Notes: generated from the letters alone by a model not told the origin. A DNA stretch of 64,000 bases from Haloarculaceae archaeon H-GB1-1 (GCA_029688825.1 JARUKX010000010.1:1-64000), one strand, 5' to 3'; counted from the stretch's first letter, positions 42,517 to 52,097 are shown. Made by a program: numbers and translations.

Positions 42517-43440
42517 ATGAAGGTTGCAGTTATCGGTCCGGGGTCGCTCGGCACGTTATACGGTGGTCTGCTGGCCGACGCCGGCCACGAGGTATGGCTG
42601 TGTCATTACCGTGATGCCTACGTCGAGGCGGTCGAACGCGACGGCGTCCGCATCGAGAGCGACATCCTCGACCGCTCGGTCGTCGAAGCGGACGTCAGGG
42701 CGACGACGGACGCCAGCGAGGCCGGCCACGTCGACCTCGCGTTCGTCCTCGTCAAGGCTCATCAGACGCGCGATGCACTCGCCCGGCACGAGGGCTGTAT
42801 CGGTCCGGACACGACGGTCCTCTCGCTCCAGAACGGCCTCCTGAACGAGCGCATCCTGTCGGATATCGTCGGTCCGGAGCGAGTGCTGACGGGCATCACG
42901 TACCAGGGCGGGGACCGCGGGGACCCCGGCCGCGTCGAACACACCTACACGGGCGAGACCCGCTTCGGCGGGGAAGACATGGACGCTGCCCGCGAGATCG
43001 CGGGGGTCCTGTCCGAGGCGGGAATCCCAGACGTCGAGGCGGTCGCGGATTACCGCCGTCGCATCTGGGAGAAACAGATCGGCGGCGTGTCGGTCAAACC
43101 CCTCGCGGCGCTGACCAGGCTCACTTGCGGTGGGATGGTCGCCGACGACGAGCGGGTCGACCTCATGCGGGACCTCATGCGGGAGGCCGAAGCCGTCGCG
43201 GACGCCCACGGTATCGAGGTCGACGTGGACTACGACGCCGACGTCATCGACCCGCTCGTGGACAGCCCGCATCGGTCGAGCATCCTGCAGGACGTGCTGG
43301 CCGAGCGGAAGACGGAGATCGACCACATCAACGGGGCGATCGTCGAACTCGCCGACGAAGTCGACGTGGACGTGCCGCGGAACGAGACCGTGACTGCTCT
43401 CGTTCGGGGGCTGGAAGCCAGCTATCTGGACGAGGAGTGA
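42517..43440 (+). CDS. Ketopantoate reductase-like NADP-dependent oxidoreductase (PanE/ApbA family)
   Basis: The 307-residue protein has the N-terminal nucleotide loop IGPGSLGTLYGGLLA. Lys in FVLVKAHQT and SLQNGLLNE match the family. The C-terminal helical domain includes the family pattern around SSILQDVLAERKTEIDHING. PanE reduces 2-dehydropantoate, but catabolic clusters often hold PanE-like enzymes acting on other 2-keto or 3-keto acids. Its place among deaminase, MmgE/PrpD and amidase genes argues for a catabolic role. It is convergent with the MmgE/PrpD gene, only 6 bases apart. Confidence 0.85.
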   Translation: MKVAVIGPGSLGTLYGGLLADAGHEVWLCHYRDAYVEAVERDGVRIESDILDRSVVEADVRATTDASEAGHVDLAFVLVKAHQTRDALARHEGCIGPDTTVLSLQNGLLNERILSDIVGPERVLTGITYQGGDRGDPGRVEHTYTGETRFGGEDMDAAREIAGVLSEAGIPDVEAVADYRRRIWEKQIGGVSVKPLAALTRLTCGGMVADDERVDLMRDLMREAEAVADAHGIEVDVDYDADVIDPLVDSPHRSSILQDVLAERKTEIDHINGAIVELADEVDVDVPRNETVTALVRGLEASYLDEE

Positions 43441-43446
43441 GTTTCG

Positions 43447-44790
43447 TTACGTCCGCCAGTGGGCGAGCAGGTCGCGGACCGACCCGTCGTCGTCGTGGAG
43501 GTGGTCGTACAGCGACTCGGCGAGCCCCTCACCCTCGGCGTCGTCGATGAGGACGCGCTGTTTCTTGAAGTACTCGTCGTCGGTCAGCGGACGCTCGCGT
43601 GAGCCACGCGGACTCGTGAGTTCGGAGGTGTAGGTCTCCCCGTCGGCGTCGATCTCGATTCGGGAGGTGGACTTCTCGGAGTACAGTTCCTGGGCCTCCT
43701 CGTCCTGGTGGAGCGAGATCTTGTCCACGAGATCGAGGACGCCCTCGTCAGTGCGCATCGCCTCGTCGAAATCCGCCGGCGTGAGCCAGTCGTTCTTGAC
43801 GATGGCGACGGCGAGCATGTACGGATAGGAGTACTCCGCCTCGTCGGGATTTGCCGGTCGCTTCGTCCCCAGTTCCATCGCCTTCCAGTGCGTGTACGCC
43901 CGGACGGCCTCGATGTCCTCGGCGTCGATACCGTGCTCGTCCAGTAGTTCGAACGCCGCGTCGACGCCCGAGTGGACCCAGCGACAGCCGGGATACGGCT
44001 TGTAGTAGCTCTCGGTCAGGAAGTACTCCTCGCCGAGGCTGTCGAGCGGGGATGGGTCGGCCTCCTCGTCGTCGAACACCATGCCCGACCCGTTGAGGCC
44101 GCGCCGGGCGACGTTCGCGGCGGTCGCGCCGACGAAGCCGCCCCAGCCGATGCCGTCCTTCGTCATCGCGCTGCCCGGCCGTGCGACGCTGCGCATGACC
44201 GGGTTGATCGGCGCGTTCCATTCGGCGATGCCGAGCGCGTCGGCCGTCGTCTCGTGGTCGTAGCCACGGAGCCGCGCGATGGCCGCTGCGGCACCGACCG
44301 CTCCCCACGACCCGCTGCCGTTGTACATGCCGGTCCACTCCTTCAGAACCAAGGCGGTCCGGCAGGCGACCTCGTAGCCCGCGAGGACGGCGTCGAGAAG
44401 TTCGCGAATCGTCGCGTCCTGCTCCTCCGCGGCGGCGAGCGCGGCCGGGACGACGCAGGCCGCCGGGTGTCCTTCCGCGATGCGGTTGCCGTCGTCGATG
44501 TCCAGTGCGTTCCCGGCGAGCCCGTTCGCCAGCGTCGCGCCTTCGAGACAGCGCTCGCGACCGGAACCGTCGAGGATGGTGCTCTCGCCAGCCGTGTACG
44601 TCTCCGCGGCGTAGTCCGTCGAGACGTCCATCCGTTCGACGCGGTGGCCGGCGACGACGGCCGCCAGCTGGTCGAGGACCCGTCGCCGCAACGCCTCGTC
44701 TACCTCGTCGGGTATCTCGTCGAGCGACTCCGAATGTACGTACTCGACGGCGCGGTCCATGTGTTCACGGCCGAAGGAACTCGTGGCCAT
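43447..44790 (-). CDS. MmgE/PrpD family protein (copy 3, divergent)
   Basis: The 447-residue MmgE/PrpD protein is more distant from copies 1 and 2. Its acidic signature NALDIDDGNRIAEGHPA keeps the Asp pair. Segments such as GSWGAVGAAAAIARLRGYD and YYKPYPGCRWVHSGVDAAF fit the family. Presumed to dehydrate or isomerise an organic acid; substrate unknown. An in-frame ATG ten codons downstream (44760) is an alternative start. Confidence 0.83.
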   Translation of the reverse strand: MATSSFGREHMDRAVEYVHSESLDEIPDEVDEALRRRVLDQLAAVVAGHRVERMDVSTDYAAETYTAGESTILDGSGRERCLEGATLANGLAGNALDIDDGNRIAEGHPAACVVPAALAAAEEQDATIRELLDAVLAGYEVACRTALVLKEWTGMYNGSGSWGAVGAAAAIARLRGYDHETTADALGIAEWNAPINPVMRSVARPGSAMTKDGIGWGGFVGATAANVARRGLNGSGMVFDDEEADPSPLDSLGEEYFLTESYYKPYPGCRWVHSGVDAAFELLDEHGIDAEDIEAVRAYTHWKAMELGTKRPANPDEAEYSYPYMLAVAIVKNDWLTPADFDEAMRTDEGVLDLVDKISLHQDEEAQELYSEKSTSRIEIDADGETYTSELTSPRGSRERPLTDDEYFKKQRVLIDDAEGEGLAESLYDHLHDDDGSVRDLLAHWRT

Positions 44791-44958
44791 GTGGAAATTT
44801 CACACGGGCCGCACAGTGAACCTTTCGGTGAGGCCACTGCTCGGAAGTCCGTGGCCGGGCCGACTGCGTCACAAGAGTTACCCAGCCTCGGCGGTATTCT
44901 CCGCCCGGACCGCCGCTGAGTCACTTGGACCGCAGCGACGCGGGGTCCGGACCTGACG

Positions 44959-45399
44959 ATGACAGATGCACGTACACCCGAGACGCTCGCACAGCACCTC
45001 TTCGACGCGCTCAACGAAGAGGACGAGGACGCCTTCTTCGACGTGTTCGCCCCGGACGCCCGCATCTACAACGCCGGGGACGGGACCGACGTCGAGACGC
45101 TTTGGGAGGCCGAACTGGCGATGTTCGAGGCGTTCCCGGACCACGAGCACACGACCGACGACGTGGTCGCCGGGGCGGAGTCAGTCGCCGTTCGGTTCAC
45201 CTTCAGTGGGACGCACGAGGGGGACTACGACGGCATCGAACCGACCGGACGGACGGTGTCGGTGTCGGGGATGTGCACCGTCGACTGCGACGGGGACGAG
45301 ATCACCGAGTGGCGGGTCCTCCCCGACAATCTGGACTTCTACCGGCAACTCGGGGCGGTCGAGTCGCCGTACGAGCACCGCTACGAAGCGTTCCGCTAG
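44959..45399 (+). CDS. SnoaL/NTF2-like small protein (polyketide cyclase-like fold)
   Basis: The 146-residue protein fits the SnoaL-like ester cyclase group of the NTF2 fold. It has LAQHLFDALNEEDEDAFFDV, then FPDHEHTTDDVVAGAESVAV, SGTHEGDYDGIEPTGRTVSV and a final VLPDNLDFYRQLGAV. These folds act as cyclases, hydrolases or binding proteins. It sits just before the amidase gene (39 bases) on the same strand; no specific role can be assigned. Confidence 0.78.
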   Translation: MTDARTPETLAQHLFDALNEEDEDAFFDVFAPDARIYNAGDGTDVETLWEAELAMFEAFPDHEHTTDDVVAGAESVAVRFTFSGTHEGDYDGIEPTGRTVSVSGMCTVDCDGDEITEWRVLPDNLDFYRQLGAVESPYEHRYEAFR

Positions 45400-45438
45400 C
45401 CCCCTACCTATTTCACCTGCCACCGTTCACCCCTAGGC

Positions 45439-46929
45439 ATGACGTCGGACTTCCTCGCGTCCAGGTCGCTGACGACGCTGGCCGCCGATATTCGGGACGG
45501 GACCATCACCGCGGCCGACGCCGTCGACGGGTCGCTCGACCGCATCGAACGCCTGGACGACGACCTGAACGCGTTCATCACCGTCACGCCCGACCGCGCT
45601 CGCGAGGCCGCACGGGAGGCCGACCGCGAACGGCGAGCGGGCGAACAGCTTGGTCCCCTCCACGGCGTGCCGATCGCCATCAAGGACTCTCGGCCCGTCG
45701 AGGGGGTTCGGCACACCTGGGGCTGCAAGTTGCTCGCGGACAACGTCGCGGACGAGACGGACGCCGTCGTCGAGCGACTGACGGACGCGGGGGCTATCGT
45801 CGTGGGGAAGACGAACCTCCCCGAGTTCGCGCTCATCGGCGGGACGGACAACCGCCTCGTCGGCCCGACCGCGAACCCCTTCGACCACGAGAAGATGGTC
45901 GGCGGATCCTCGGGCGGGAGCGCCGCGGCCGTGGCGGCCGGCCTCGTCCCGGTGGCCCAGGGAGAGGACGGTGGCGGGTCGCTCCGAATGCCGGCGTCGA
46001 CGTGTGGCGTCTACACCATCAAGCCCAGCTTCGGCCGCATCGGCGAGTACACGCCGGGCCGCTCGAACGCGTTCGGTCACACGCCGATGCAGAGCGCGGG
46101 CCCGCTCGCCCGCACCGTCGAGGACGCGGCGCTGCTGCTCGACGTGCTCGCGGGGTCACATCCCCGTGACCCGTTCAGCCTGCCCGACCCCGACCGGAAC
46201 TTTCGGGAGGCGATCCACGACTCCATCGCAGGATTCGACGTCGCGGTCTCGCCGAACCTCGACCTCTACCCCATCGACGACCGCGTTCGAGAGACGGTGC
46301 TGGACGCCACCCGGGCGTTCGAGGCGGCCGACGCGACGGTCCACGATGTCTCCCTCGACTTCGACCACGGACGCGAGGAGATCACGGATGCGTTCATGCT
46401 CCAGAGCAACGTCCTCACGACGGGCTTCGGCGACGCGCTCGAAGCCGAGTACGGAATCGATCTCACGGGCGCGAATAGGGGAGACGTAATCTCGTACGTC
46501 GTCGAGCAGTTCGAGTCCGGGCGCGACACCACCGCCCTCGATTACCGCGCAGCCGACGAGGTCCGGACGGCGGTCTTCGACACCGTGCAGGACGTCTTCG
46601 CGGAGTACGACCTGCTCGTCTCGGCGTCGCTGATGGTCCCGCCGTTCGACAAGGCGGTCCTCAGAGAGCGACCGGGACCGGCCGAAGTCGACGGGGTACG
46701 CCTCGACGACTCTCGCTGGGGAACGCTCATCGACTGGCGCGCGACCCAGATCACGAACATGACGGGCCATCCCGCTGCCTCCATCCCGGCGGGGTTCGTC
46801 GACGGACTCCCCATCGGGATGGAGATCGTCGGCCCGCGGTTCGACGACGCGACCGTGCTCGCGGCGAGCAGGACGTTCGAGCGGCGTCGACCGTGGCACG
46901 GGGCGTACGAGAAACTGGCCTCAAACTGA
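45439..46929 (+). CDS. Amidase-signature family hydrolase
   Basis: The 496-residue amidase-signature enzyme shows a complete Ser-cisSer-Lys triad: Lys in HGVPIAIKDSRPVEG, Ser in GGSSGGSAAAVAAG and Ser in EDGGGSLRMPAS. Its length fits stand-alone amidases or GatA-like proteins. With no GatB or GatC beside it, a catabolic amidase is more likely than the tRNA amidotransferase subunit. A CCTATTTCAC promoter-like element about 27 bases upstream supports the start. Substrate may be an amide or N-carbamoyl compound produced by the amidohydrolases nearby (inference). Confidence 0.9.
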   Translation: MTSDFLASRSLTTLAADIRDGTITAADAVDGSLDRIERLDDDLNAFITVTPDRAREAAREADRERRAGEQLGPLHGVPIAIKDSRPVEGVRHTWGCKLLADNVADETDAVVERLTDAGAIVVGKTNLPEFALIGGTDNRLVGPTANPFDHEKMVGGSSGGSAAAVAAGLVPVAQGEDGGGSLRMPASTCGVYTIKPSFGRIGEYTPGRSNAFGHTPMQSAGPLARTVEDAALLLDVLAGSHPRDPFSLPDPDRNFREAIHDSIAGFDVAVSPNLDLYPIDDRVRETVLDATRAFEAADATVHDVSLDFDHGREEITDAFMLQSNVLTTGFGDALEAEYGIDLTGANRGDVISYVVEQFESGRDTTALDYRAADEVRTAVFDTVQDVFAEYDLLVSASLMVPPFDKAVLRERPGPAEVDGVRLDDSRWGTLIDWRATQITNMTGHPAASIPAGFVDGLPIGMEIVGPRFDDATVLAASRTFERRRPWHGAYEKLASN

Positions 46930-47001
46930 ACTTGAACCCGGGAACATGTTAGTATGGATATGGAATAGTTTATGGTCGTGTATCTATGAGAAGCACTCAC
47001 A

Positions 47002-48726
47002 ATGCGACTGTTAGGTGTGAATGCAGATGGTGAGTCAGTAGAATTGACTGAGTCGTCCAGGCGGAAGTACCTCAAGATGCTCGGTATCGGGGGCCTCGCG
47101 GGCCTCGCAGGGTGCCAGGAGGGATCACAGTCCTCGGGGACAGAGGGCTCGGACGGCTCCGACGGGTCATCCGGATCCGGAGGGTCGGACGAGGATACGA
47201 CGGAGGAGGAGTCGGAGGTTCTCTACGGCGGAACGCTCCGTCTCGTCGTTCCACAGACGCTCGTCAACTGGAGCCCGTTCAAGGGCGTCTCCGGGACCGA
47301 CTACGTGTTCCGAGAGTTGATGTACTCGCGGTTGACGGAACTCAACCTCGACGACACCACCGCCATTCCGGAACTGGCGACCGAGTGGGAACCAAACAAC
47401 TCCTACGACGCCTGGACGTTCATGCTCAACGAGGACGCCACCTTCCCCAACGGAGACACGGTGACGGCCTCGGACGTACAGGCCACCGTCGACTACATGG
47501 TGAACGACCTCGAAGGCGGTGACACGTTCCTGGCCGGGCTGCAGGACACCGAAGTCGTCGACGACCACACGATCACGCTCAAACTCGACGGCGCGGACAC
47601 CGAGTATCCCCGACGGATGCCCGAGACAGGGAGCAACTTCATCGTCGCACCGAAGCGCGTGCTCGAAGACGACCCGGGTCGATTCGAGTCCGAGGACTAC
47701 GGGAGCGGTCCGTTCAATCTCGTCGAAGCGACTGGCGGCAACAAGTACGTCTTGGAGGGGCGCGACGACTACCACAACACCGATAGCGACGGGAACGAAC
47801 TTCCGTTCCTCGACACCATGGAGGTCCACGTCGTCTCCGACCAGCTCGCCGCGACCAACGGGCTGGTGGACCTGCGATACGACGGCGTTCAGCAGGCCGA
47901 CCACAACTTCTCGAAGCGCTACGAGCAGGGCGAACAGTCCGGCATCTACGGCCACGAGTCGATGGAGCTCATCAACGTGTTGCTGAACGTCGAGCACGAG
48001 CCCTTCGACAACCCGAACGTCCGGAAGGCCATCAAGTACGCCGTGAGTACCCAGGAGATGCTCGACGGCATCGACGGCAACGGATCGCTGGGCTACCACC
48101 ACAACGTCGCGCCGATCCACAAGCTCTTCGCGGACGACATCGACGATCCGTTCGGACGGGAGGCCAGGCCCGAGAAGGCGCGAGAACTGCTGGAGAAGGA
48201 GGGCTACTCCGGAGACACGCTGCTGGAACTCCCCGACCTCATCTTCTCGAAGGCGACGCCCGAGAAGGAGGTCCACGCCCAGCTGTTCCAGCAACAGATG
48301 GCCAACGCCGGCATCGAGTTCGACATCCAGCTCGTCACCTCCGACACCTGGCTGACCGAGTACTGGAACAAGGACGAACCGTGGTACTTCAGCTCGTGGG
48401 GTCCGCGCGCCATCGGGTCGACGGTGATGAACCTCGCCTTCAGAAGCGGTGCCAACTGGAACTCCGCGCGGTACAGCAACGATGAGTTCGACCAGGTGCT
48501 GACCGAGGCGATGACCGCGACCGACCCCGAGACGAAGCGGGAGAAGATGAAGGAGGCTCAGCAGATCCTCCACCTCGACGGGCCGTGGATCGTCACGACG
48601 TTCCTCAAGACCTACGGCGCGTGGAACGACTACGTCGAGAACGTCGACATCGGCTTCTCGAACGAGAAGTCCTACTTCGACTACGCCCGGCTCACGTCCG
48701 ACGCACCGCAGGGACCGTCCCCGTAA
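47002..48726 (+). CDS. ABC transporter substrate-binding lipoprotein (peptide/opine/nickel family SBP_bac_5)
   Basis: The 574-residue binding protein has a Tat-type lipoprotein signal. RRKYLK at residues 20-25 is followed by GIGGLAGLAGC with the lipobox Cys38, then a Ser/Gly/Asp-rich linker. The mature part has the DppA/OppA-family pattern, including GGTLRLVVPQ, LATEWEPNNSYDAWTFMLNE, FPNGDTVTASDVQATVDYMV and NVLLNVEHEPFDNPNVRKAI. It would capture a peptide, opine or similar ligand outside the cell. Its likely permease and ATPase genes are at 54319-58228, 5.6 kb away, with five enzyme genes in between. A TATA-like AGTTTATGG lies about 30 bases upstream. Confidence 0.92.
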   Translation: MRLLGVNADGESVELTESSRRKYLKMLGIGGLAGLAGCQEGSQSSGTEGSDGSDGSSGSGGSDEDTTEEESEVLYGGTLRLVVPQTLVNWSPFKGVSGTDYVFRELMYSRLTELNLDDTTAIPELATEWEPNNSYDAWTFMLNEDATFPNGDTVTASDVQATVDYMVNDLEGGDTFLAGLQDTEVVDDHTITLKLDGADTEYPRRMPETGSNFIVAPKRVLEDDPGRFESEDYGSGPFNLVEATGGNKYVLEGRDDYHNTDSDGNELPFLDTMEVHVVSDQLAATNGLVDLRYDGVQQADHNFSKRYEQGEQSGIYGHESMELINVLLNVEHEPFDNPNVRKAIKYAVSTQEMLDGIDGNGSLGYHHNVAPIHKLFADDIDDPFGREARPEKARELLEKEGYSGDTLLELPDLIFSKATPEKEVHAQLFQQQMANAGIEFDIQLVTSDTWLTEYWNKDEPWYFSSWGPRAIGSTVMNLAFRSGANWNSARYSNDEFDQVLTEAMTATDPETKREKMKEAQQILHLDGPWIVTTFLKTYGAWNDYVENVDIGFSNEKSYFDYARLTSDAPQGPSP

Positions 48727-48873
48727 CGTTCGGCTGCTCTCTTCGCTCTGCGGTCGTTTTGCAGCGGTTTTCGGTCACAGTTCACTGTCAGCGCGGAGCC
48801 GTCGGCTCGTGGCCGTATCCAGAATCGAGGGACAATCAGCGTCCGAGGACCGCGCCGACCGCCGGAAATCGAG

Positions 48874-49662
48874 TCACTTCGCGACGTAGCCGCCGTCGAT
48901 GACGAGGTTGTGGCCGGTCATGAACCGCGCGCCGTCGGAGGCGATGAACACAGCGGCCCGCCCGACGTCCTCCGGCTCGCCGATTTTCGGGGTGAGTACC
49001 TGCTCTTCGTAATGCGCGAGTTCCTCCTCGTCCTCGTACCACGCCTTCGGGTCGTCCGCGGAGCCGTCGCGACTCATGCTCGTCTTGATCGGGCCGGGAC
49101 AGATGCCGTTGACCGTCACGCCCTCGCCGCTGTAGTCGACGGCCATCTGTCGGGTGAGGTTGACCATCCCGCCCTTCGTCGCGCAGTAGGCCGCGCTCTC
49201 GGGCATGCCGACGAAGCCCATCTGGGAGGCGACGTTGATGACGCGGCCGTGATCGCTCTCCAGCAGATGGGGCATCGCGGCCTTCGCACAGCGGTACGCG
49301 CCGGAGAGGTTCACGTCGACGATGTCGTTCCAGTCGTCCTCGCTGGTCTCGTGGACCGTTCCGTCCCGGGAGATGCCGGCGTTGTTGACGAGGACGTCGA
49401 GGCCGCCGAAGGCGTCGACGGCCGCGTCCACGAGGTCGGTCACCTGTTCGGGGTCGGTGATGTCCGTCTCGCAGAAGACTGCCTCCCCGCCGAGTTCGCG
49501 GACTCGCTCGGCGGTGGACGCCGACTCGCCGACGTCTTTGGGTGTCTCCCTGACGTCTCCGACGGCGACGTCTGCGCCTTCGCGCGCGAACGCCAGTGCG
49601 ATTGCACGCCCGATACCCGACGACCCGCCGGTGACGATGGCGGCTCTCCCTTCGAGTTCCAT
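48874..49662 (-). CDS. Short-chain dehydrogenase/reductase (FabG-like), paralogue A
   Basis: The 262-residue SDR has the cofactor loop VTGGSSGIGRAIA, NNAGISRDG, the Ser in NVASQMGF and the catalytic pair in YCATKGG. It has the GHNLVIDGGYVAK ending and is closely similar to the protein at 58285 along its whole length. The start at 49662 (MELEGRAAIVTGG) aligns with that paralogue. It probably oxidises or reduces a hydroxy/keto compound in the ABC-transported substrate pathway; specificity unknown. Confidence 0.9.
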   Translation of the reverse strand: MELEGRAAIVTGGSSGIGRAIALAFAREGADVAVGDVRETPKDVGESASTAERVRELGGEAVFCETDITDPEQVTDLVDAAVDAFGGLDVLVNNAGISRDGTVHETSEDDWNDIVDVNLSGAYRCAKAAMPHLLESDHGRVINVASQMGFVGMPESAAYCATKGGMVNLTRQMAVDYSGEGVTVNGICPGPIKTSMSRDGSADDPKAWYEDEEELAHYEEQVLTPKIGEPEDVGRAAVFIASDGARFMTGHNLVIDGGYVAK

Positions 49663-49742
49663 GTCCCAGGCGTCGGTTTCACGGTGGATAAACCTACGCG
49701 AACCTGTCGGACGCAGTACGTGACCGCTGCACCTCCGGAAGC

Positions 49743-49748
49743 TATAAG
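49743..49748 (+). promoter_or_regulatory. TATA box for amidohydrolase copy 3
   Basis: TATAAG lies 24-29 bases before the ATG at 49772, which supports a leaderless start. Confidence 0.55.
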
Positions 49749-49771
49749 CGGTGACCTGACGATTCGTACCC

Positions 49772-51064
49772 ATGGCAACCCGAGCCAATGCTACCGCGGG
49801 GAGTATCGACGATTCCGAGTGGACGCTTCTCACTGGCGGACAGGTCATCGACGGGACGGGTGCGGACCCGGACTCTGACAGCGCCGTACTCGTCCAGGGC
49901 GACCGCATCGCCGAGGTCGGCCCGCGAGACGAACTCGACTATCCCGAGGACGAGACCGAGGTCGTCGACGTGGGCGACCGGACCATCATGCCGGGGCTCA
50001 TCGACGCCCACACGCACATCACGATCTACAATCACCGCACTCGCGGTCGGTTCCGCCTCATCGACCCGCGGAACACGCTGGCGTACAACACCATCCGCGC
50101 GACCGAGAGCGCCGAGGCGTTCATCGAGGGCGGCGTCACGACCATCCGGGAGTGCTGCGGCCGGGACTTCATCTCGGTGAGCGTCCGCGACGCCATCGAG
50201 GAGGAGCGACTGCACGGTCCGCGAATCCTCCCGAGCGGGCCGCTCATCACCATCACGGCGGGACTCGACGACAAGCGACCGTACTTCCTCGACCGCAACC
50301 CCGCCAACGGGTGGGAGGTCAACGGCGTCGACGAGGTCGTGCAGGCAGTGCGCGAGCACTCGAAAGCGGGCGTGAGCAACATCAAACTCGACGCCAGCGG
50401 TGCGTGGACGTCGTTTACTGACTCGAAGACGCCGACAATGTCCGAGCGCGAACTCGCCGCCGCCGCCGAGGAGGCCCGCAAGTTCGGCATCACGACGGCG
50501 TGTCACGCTCACGACCCCGTCGGCATCAAGAACGCCGCGCGAGCCAACGTCACGTCCATCGAACACGGGACGTACCTCGACGAAGAGGGCCTGGAGATCA
50601 TGCTGGACAACGATATCTACCTCGTCCCGACGCTGGCCTCGGTCGAGTACTTCACCGAGCACGGCGACAACTTCGACATGAACGACGAGCAGTTCCAGAG
50701 CATCGTCGACGACCTCGAAGCGCAGAAGGAGAGCGTGAAGATGGCGAAGGAGGCCGGCATCAAGGTCGCGGTCGGTGCGTCCTCCGAGCCGCCGGGTCTC
50801 CCCCACGGCTCGACCTGGCGCGAGATGATGCACTTCGTCGACCTCGGCTTCTCGCCGATGGAAGCGCTCGTCGCCGGCACCCAGACCGCCGCCGAGCTGC
50901 TGGGCATCGAGAACGACGTCGGGACGCTCGAACCCGGCAAGTCTGCGGACGTCCTCGTCGTCGACGGTGACCCGCTCGACGACATCGAGGTCTTCGGCCG
51001 CGAGGCCAACCCCGCGCTCGTGCTGAAACAGGGCAGCGTCGCGGTCGACAATCGACCGGCGTAG
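49772..51064 (+). CDS. Metal-dependent amidohydrolase (imidazolonepropionase/prolidase-like), copy 3
   Basis: The 430-residue amidohydrolase is closest to the copy at 37634. It has MPGLIDAHTHITIY, SNIKLDASGAWTSF, TACHAHDPVG, SIEHGTYLDEEG and VGASSEPPGLPHG. The last segment has Ala-Ser-Ser where copies 1 and 2 have Gly-(Ser/Ala)-Asp, so the usual metal-site Asp near the C-terminus appears replaced. Either catalysis uses another residue or activity has changed. It lies between two SDR genes in the interval between the ABC binding protein and permeases. Confidence 0.85.
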   Translation: MATRANATAGSIDDSEWTLLTGGQVIDGTGADPDSDSAVLVQGDRIAEVGPRDELDYPEDETEVVDVGDRTIMPGLIDAHTHITIYNHRTRGRFRLIDPRNTLAYNTIRATESAEAFIEGGVTTIRECCGRDFISVSVRDAIEEERLHGPRILPSGPLITITAGLDDKRPYFLDRNPANGWEVNGVDEVVQAVREHSKAGVSNIKLDASGAWTSFTDSKTPTMSERELAAAAEEARKFGITTACHAHDPVGIKNAARANVTSIEHGTYLDEEGLEIMLDNDIYLVPTLASVEYFTEHGDNFDMNDEQFQSIVDDLEAQKESVKMAKEAGIKVAVGASSEPPGLPHGSTWREMMHFVDLGFSPMEALVAGTQTAAELLGIENDVGTLEPGKSADVLVVDGDPLDDIEVFGREANPALVLKQGSVAVDNRPA

Positions 51065-51132
51065 GTCGGCGGCGGTCCCGTCTTCTCCACATTTCGTCTC
51101 GAAGCCACTGGCTCGAATCCGGGTCAGTACAT

Positions 51133-51141
51133 TCATATAGG
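51133..51141 (+). promoter_or_regulatory. TATA-like box for the SDR at 51163
   Basis: TCATATAGG lies about 26 bases before the ATG at 51163. Confidence 0.5.
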
Positions 51142-51162
51142 CACGGCCTAAACATCGCGTTC

Positions 51163-52035
51163 ATGATACGGCACGACCACTGTCCAGAGCGACTCGCAGA
51201 CAAAGTCATCGTCATCACCGGTTCGTCCCGCGGAATCGGCCTCGGCATGGCCCGCCGGTTCTCGGCCGAGGGGGCGTCCATCGTCCTCAACAGCCGCGCA
51301 GAGAGCGGTGAGGAACTCGTCGAAGAAGTCGAGGCGGAGGGCGGCGAGGCAATCTACGTGCAGGCCGACGCTGGCAATCCCGAAGACATCGACCACCTCG
51401 TCGAGGAGGCGGTGGACGAGTTCGGTCGCATCGACGTCCTCGTGAACAACGTCGCGAACTCCATCTCGGGGGACTTCGAGGACCGCGACCTCGACGACTG
51501 GGACGCCGTCATGGACGTCGCCCTCCGAAGCCACTGGTACACGACGCGACAGGCGCTGCCGCACATGCCGGAGGGGAGCAGCGTCATCAATATCTCGTCG
51601 GTCCACGCTGTCCAGACCGACCCCGAGTGTTTCCCGTACAACGTCGCCAACAGCGGCGTCAACGGTCTCACGCGGGCACTATCCATCGAACTCGGCCCGG
51701 AGGGCGTCCGCGTCAACTGCATCATGCCGGGGAAGATCATCACGGAAGCGCTCGCCGACCACGACTACGAGGCGGGGACCTACGAGGACCACGACCAGGA
51801 CCCGTACCCGGAACACCGACACGACCCCGACTCGGAGAAGTCCATCGAGCGACAGAACACGGAACTCGACCCCATCGGCCGCTTCGGCGCGCCCGCGGAC
51901 ATCGCCGGCCTCGCGGCGTACATGGCCGCCGACGAGTCCGAGTTCATGACGGGGGCCTGTATCTCGGTCGACGGCGGCCGAACGACCACGCTCCGCGACC
52001 ACGACTTCGCGGAGTGGCTCCGTCAGCGCGAATAG
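51163..52035 (+). CDS. Short-chain dehydrogenase/reductase (MIR-HC subgroup) with catalytic Lys replaced
   Basis: The 290-residue SDR is paralogous to the one at 34891, sharing the MIRHDHCPERL start and the DHDFAEWLRQRE end. The cofactor loop TGSSRGIGLGMA and the Ser in INISSVHAVQTD are present. The YxxxK motif reads YNVANSG, so the catalytic Lys is Asn (codon AAC where the paralogue has AAG). An extra acidic insert (QDPYPEHRHDPDSEK) lies before the C-terminus. It may have lost or altered oxidoreductase activity. It precedes the hydantoinase gene by 62 bases. Confidence 0.88.
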   Translation: MIRHDHCPERLADKVIVITGSSRGIGLGMARRFSAEGASIVLNSRAESGEELVEEVEAEGGEAIYVQADAGNPEDIDHLVEEAVDEFGRIDVLVNNVANSISGDFEDRDLDDWDAVMDVALRSHWYTTRQALPHMPEGSSVINISSVHAVQTDPECFPYNVANSGVNGLTRALSIELGPEGVRVNCIMPGKIITEALADHDYEAGTYEDHDQDPYPEHRHDPDSEKSIERQNTELDPIGRFGAPADIAGLAAYMAADESEFMTGACISVDGGRTTTLRDHDFAEWLRQRE

Positions 52036-52066
52036 CGACTCGACCCCTCGTTCTCGCCGTCCAGTA

Positions 52067-52074
52067 GCTATAAC
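52067..52074 (+). promoter_or_regulatory. TATA box for the hydantoinase-like gene
   Basis: GCTATAAC lies about 27 bases before the ATG at 52098. This favours that ATG over the upstream GTG at 52083. Confidence 0.55.
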
Positions 52075-52097
52075 TCGCCGCAGTGACATTCACGGGC

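Noticed and set aside
45439-46929. GatA subunit of the tRNA amidotransferase
   Set aside because: No GatB or GatC is adjacent and the context is catabolic, so a stand-alone amidase is preferred.
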